From assembly GCF_003633725.1 (NCBI RefSeq), contig NZ_RBIJ01000001.1, positions 124,001 to 188,000 on the forward strand: a stretch of 64,000 bases of DNA, written 5' to 3'. The notes under the pieces were generated by a model. It made no database searches, was not told where the DNA came from, and saw nothing but the letters and a program-made list of their open reading frames with translations. Positions within the stretch are counted from its first letter, which is position 1. Every line of letters starts with the position of its first letter. This DNA is from Brockia lithotrophica (GTDB taxonomy: Bacteria > Bacillota > Bacilli > Thermicanales > DSM-22653). Both the position numbers and the translations under genes were made by a program. Positions 61,822-64,000 of this stretch are shown here, piece after piece.

Positions 61822-62199
61822 ATGTCTCTAACACATGTGTTCAAAGCGCTCGGGGACGACACACGACGGCAGATACTGAAGCTCCTTAGAGCAAGGGACC
61901 TTACTGCCGGAGAGATCGCGGCGCACTTTGCCGTTTCATGGCCTACGATTTCCCATCACCTGAACGTCCTGAAGCAGGCTCAGCTCGTTCAGGACTATCG
62001 CCGCGGACAGAACATCTACTACACCCTCAACACCACGGTCTTTCAAGAGGTCGTGGCTTGGGCGATGGACTTTGCCGCAGGTGCCGTAAACGTGGAGCGT
62101 CCCGCAACGGGCAACGGCGAAAAAGGGAGTGAAAGGAGCGAAAGGCCATGGCAAAGGACGCCCCAAGTGAAACCTACGACCTTTCCCGGAGAAGTGTAA
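61822..62199 (+). CDS. sdpR: ArsR/SdpR-family transcriptional regulator
   Basis: 125-residue winged-helix repressor: VFKALGDDTRRQILKLLRARDLTAGEIAAHF, recognition helix SWPTISHHLNVLKQAQLV and wing YRRGQNIYYTLN. The ArsR metal-box cysteines (ELCVCDL) are absent and the sequence with SHHLNVLK resembles SdpR. ATG with AAAGGTGG upstream. The C-terminal 35 residues are a polar tail. Ten nucleotides before the sdpI-like gene, which supports the SdpR call; it likely represses its own operon. Confidence 0.85.
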   Translation: MSLTHVFKALGDDTRRQILKLLRARDLTAGEIAAHFAVSWPTISHHLNVLKQAQLVQDYRRGQNIYYTLNTTVFQEVVAWAMDFAAGAVNVERPATGNGEKGSERSERPWQRTPQVKPTTFPGEV

Positions 62200-62209
62200 T
62201 GGAAGTGTA

Positions 62210-62863
62210 ATGCAAGAATGGCCCGTGTGGCTCGTATTGGTAGGTATGCTCGTTGCTGCCTTTTCTCTCTATCCGCAGTTGCCGGAGCGAGTGCCCGTAC
62301 ATTGGAACCTCGAGGGCGAAGTAGATAGGTACGGTTCACGGTTGGAGGCGGCGTTTGAAATTCCGTTGCTCACGCTGGGACTCTATCTCTTGATGCTTGT
62401 AACCCCCCTCATTGATCCCAACCGCCGCAATTACGGCCGTTTCCTCGGGGCATATCGTGTGATTCGATGGAGCTTCGTCTTTTTCATGGTCGTGGTGTAC
62501 GGGATTGTGATGACTTCGGCCTTAGGCCATGCGGTGGACGTGGGGCGCTGGGTGGAAGTGGTGCTCAGCCTGATTTTCGTTGTGACCGGCAATGTCATGG
62601 GACAGATCAAACCCAATTACTTCGTCGGAATCCGCACTCCCTGGACGCTGGCGGACGAAGAGGTGTGGCGGCGGACGCATCGTCTTGCGGCTCGGGTATG
62701 GGTGTTTGGGGGTCTCATCTGCCTCTTGTTGTCCTTTGTCCCCGGTCGGGCCGCGGCAATCGCCTTCGTTGTAGGAATCGTCTCCATGGGACTCATTCCG
62801 ATCGTGGCCTCCTACGTGTACTTCAGTTTTCGGGAGGCAGACGGGGATGAGGGGAAAAAGTAA
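62210..62863 (+). CDS. sdpI: SdpI-like immunity/DUF1648 membrane protein
   Basis: 217-residue protein with six hydrophobic helices. The DUF1648 start (YPQLPERVPVHWNLEGEVDRYGSR) and the SdpI block (GNVMGQIKPNYFVGIRTPWTLADEEVWRRTHRLAARVWV) are clear. SdpI protects B. subtilis from the SdpC killing toxin and signals to SdpR. ATG with GGAAG upstream. No sdpABC toxin genes are in the window, so it may be a stand-alone immunity or YfhL-type protein. Confidence 0.88.
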   Translation: MQEWPVWLVLVGMLVAAFSLYPQLPERVPVHWNLEGEVDRYGSRLEAAFEIPLLTLGLYLLMLVTPLIDPNRRNYGRFLGAYRVIRWSFVFFMVVVYGIVMTSALGHAVDVGRWVEVVLSLIFVVTGNVMGQIKPNYFVGIRTPWTLADEEVWRRTHRLAARVWVFGGLICLLLSFVPGRAAAIAFVVGIVSMGLIPIVASYVYFSFREADGDEGKK

Positions 62864-62930
62864 CCCGTTTCCAACGGGCATGACTAGTATCCAATATTTT
62901 TAATATTTAGTTATCACCCTTCGATCGGAC

Positions 62931-63047
62931 GTGTCTCCGGTGCGGGTGGCGTCCTTCGCTATCGTCGGTTCTTTGATTTTGAGTGTTCTTCTCGTCTTAG
63001 TGGCCCCGCTACTGGTCCGGGGGGAAACCCTGCTTTACGAGGAATGA
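62931..63047 (+). CDS. Possible small single-helix membrane peptide
   Basis: Open frame of 38 residues, MSPVRVASFAIVGSLILSVL and on to RGETLLYEE: a basic start, one hydrophobic helix of about 20 residues and an acidic tail, the layout of small membrane proteins. GTG at 62931 or 62940. No good ribosome site is visible, so this is only a candidate. It follows the sdpI-like gene by 67 nt. Confidence 0.3.
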   Translation: MSPVRVASFAIVGSLILSVLLVLVAPLLVRGETLLYEE

Positions 63048-63369
63048 GGGCGGAAGCAACTTCTGCGGGGCCTGCATTTTCCCCGGACAGGTCGTGTCGT
63101 CGATGTTTTGAGGTCTTCCGCACATCTGGTGCCGGTTCGGAATGGGCCTGCGAACCGGCACCGGTTCGTATTGGGGCGGTGGAACGATGTCATTTTTGTC
63201 ACACAGATCAACAGCGGGTTCTGTTGACAGGCTATTTGTTCCGATGTTACCTTGACACCGAGGTTATCCTGTTCCAGAATTCCACCGAACCCAAAAACTC
63301 ATCGTGGGAGTTGAAGTCGAGAAGGCAAACGAACAAAACGAACAATCGGGCGGCGCAGGAGGGAGGACC
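63048..63369 (+). promoter_or_regulatory. Control region of the terminal regulator gene
   Basis: 322 nt without a convincing gene. It holds a 12-bp perfect inverted repeat GGTGCCGGTTCG (63128-63139) / CGAACCGGCACC (63151-63162) followed by another CCGGTTCG, a second inverted repeat TCAACAG (63208-63214) / CTGTTGA (63221-63227), and a promoter-like TTGACA (63252-63257)-17 bp-CAGAAT (63275-63280). Confidence 0.45.
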
Positions 63370-64000
63370 GTGGAAAGCCCGCCGGAGAAGCGGATCCCCG
63401 ACCAGGAACCTGCGTTCCTGGCGGCGGATGAGGAGATCGCGGAGGTGCTCGGCGATCTTCGCAGGCGGAACATTCGCCCTCATTGCGGAAGTCGGTATGA
63501 TCGGTCGCTGAATGTTCCCGTTCTGAACTCGGGACGCCTCTTTTCGTTCGTCGCTTGCCTTCGCCGGCGGTATCGGCGTTACGAAACGCTCGGAATGTAC
63601 TTGCCCGACGTCGGGCTCATCGTCACGGATTCCGATCTCCGCGTCGCTTTGGTCATGCATCCGGCGCCTAGAGGAAGCGGTGGAGAACAAGGAGGGGAAA
63701 GCGCACTGTCGTCTTCCTTGAGCGCAATTCCGGAATTCAAGCCCGGAGATTTGCTCGATGAGGCGTCTTATGGGCTCACCGCTTTTGTTCTGGCGAAGCG
63801 CTCGGGACGCATTCGTGCCGTCGCCGGTGCGGTTCACACCTGTCCGCAGTTCAAAGGGATGTGGACCGTCGCGGTACCGTTTGGGAAGGAGCCGCTGGGT
63901 TATGTAGGGCTTTTCCTTTCGACGGATCGAGATCTGCACGGCTACGCGCTCTGGCTGATCGAAGTGACGGAGCAGATCGGGCGGGAGCTTTGGGTAAGGG
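63370..64000 (+). CDS. GAF-like sensory regulator, 5' part (runs off window)
   Basis: Open frame of 210 codons with no stop before the window ends. After a charged N-terminus (about 1-50) the sequence reads like the GAF sensor of AcoR/sigma-54-type activators: LIVTDSDLRVALVMHP, PGDLLDEASYGLTAFVLA, GAVHTCPQFKGMWTVAVPF, GYVGLFLSTDRDLHGYALWLI. The expected AAA+ and DNA-binding domains would lie beyond the window and are not seen. GTG start chosen because AGGAGGGAGG precedes it; an in-frame GTG at 63304 lacks a ribosome site. Confidence 0.6.
   Translation, partial: MESPPEKRIPDQEPAFLAADEEIAEVLGDLRRRNIRPHCGSRYDRSLNVPVLNSGRLFSFVACLRRRYRRYETLGMYLPDVGLIVTDSDLRVALVMHPAPRGSGGEQGGESALSSSLSAIPEFKPGDLLDEASYGLTAFVLAKRSGRIRAVAGAVHTCPQFKGMWTVAVPFGKEPLGYVGLFLSTDRDLHGYALWLIEVTEQIGRELWVR

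Noticed and set aside
63044-63511. 155-codon frame in front of the terminal regulator
   Set aside because: It overlaps the better supported regulator frame and the inverted repeats, and ends in Arg-rich shadow sequence.

Overview
The window reads as a high-GC chromosomal segment of a spore-forming, hydrogen-oxidising Firmicute (Bacilli/Thermoanaerobacterales-like, probably thermophilic and able to live anaerobically). The reasons are a Bacillus-type division/cell-wall cluster running into spoIIGA-sigE-sigG and ylm-divIVA-ileS-lspA-pyr, a Tat-exported group 1 NiFe hydrogenase with its full hyp set, and an oxygen-independent (class III) ribonucleotide reductase. GTG is at least as common as ATG as start codon, with one or two TTG starts, and strong GGAGG-type ribosome sites fix most starts. 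The species cannot be fixed from sequence alone; Brockia- or Hydrogenibacillus-like organisms would fit.

Layout. 1-15.3 kb: division and cell-wall cluster (PBP fragment, spoVD, murE, murF, mraY, murD, ftsW/spoVE, murB, murA, divIB, ftsA, ftsZ), tightly packed and without murG or murC. 15.5-18.2 kb: sporulation sigma module (spoIIGA protease, sigE, sigG). 18.3-28.2 kb: ylmC, pgeF (ylmD), sepF, divIVA, ileS, ylyA, a GGDEF-EAL protein, lspA, rluD-like. 28.2-37.2 kb: pyrimidine operon under a PyrR attenuator (pyrR, pyrP, pyrB, pyrC, pyrK, pyrD, pyrF, pyrE), without carAB, ending with an alpha-crystallin-like gene.

37.3-42.7 kb: accessory stretch with a SLAC1-type channel on the minus strand, a small unknown protein, a methyltransferase/DUF364 pair, an unknown minus-strand gene and an orphan membrane histidine kinase. 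42.7-47.1 kb: nrdD and nrdG on the minus strand, split by an IS200/IS605 element (tnpA, tnpB) whose two end hairpins are nearly identical. 47.2-59.1 kb: hydrogenase locus (small subunit, large subunit, cytochrome b, maturation protease, unknown zinc-ribbon protein, hypA-B-F-C-D-E, MIP18-like protein), with inverted repeats in its upstream region and an unusual array of three direct repeats with a 61-62 nt period between the protease and zinc-ribbon genes. 59.3-64 kb: TauE/SafE exporter plus DUF1634 protein, paired fluoride channel subunits, an AT-rich island, an sdpR/sdpI-like regulator/immunity pair, a possible 38-residue membrane peptide and the 5' part of a GAF-like sensory regulator that runs off the window.

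How the genes work together: the hydrogenase would oxidise H2 outside the membrane and pass electrons through cytochrome b to the quinone pool, HypA-F and the protease build its NiFe site, NrdDG supplies deoxynucleotides without oxygen, and the left half is housekeeping for septum formation, peptidoglycan precursors, sporulation and pyrimidine synthesis. All functions are inferred from motifs and gene order read by eye; no database search was run.
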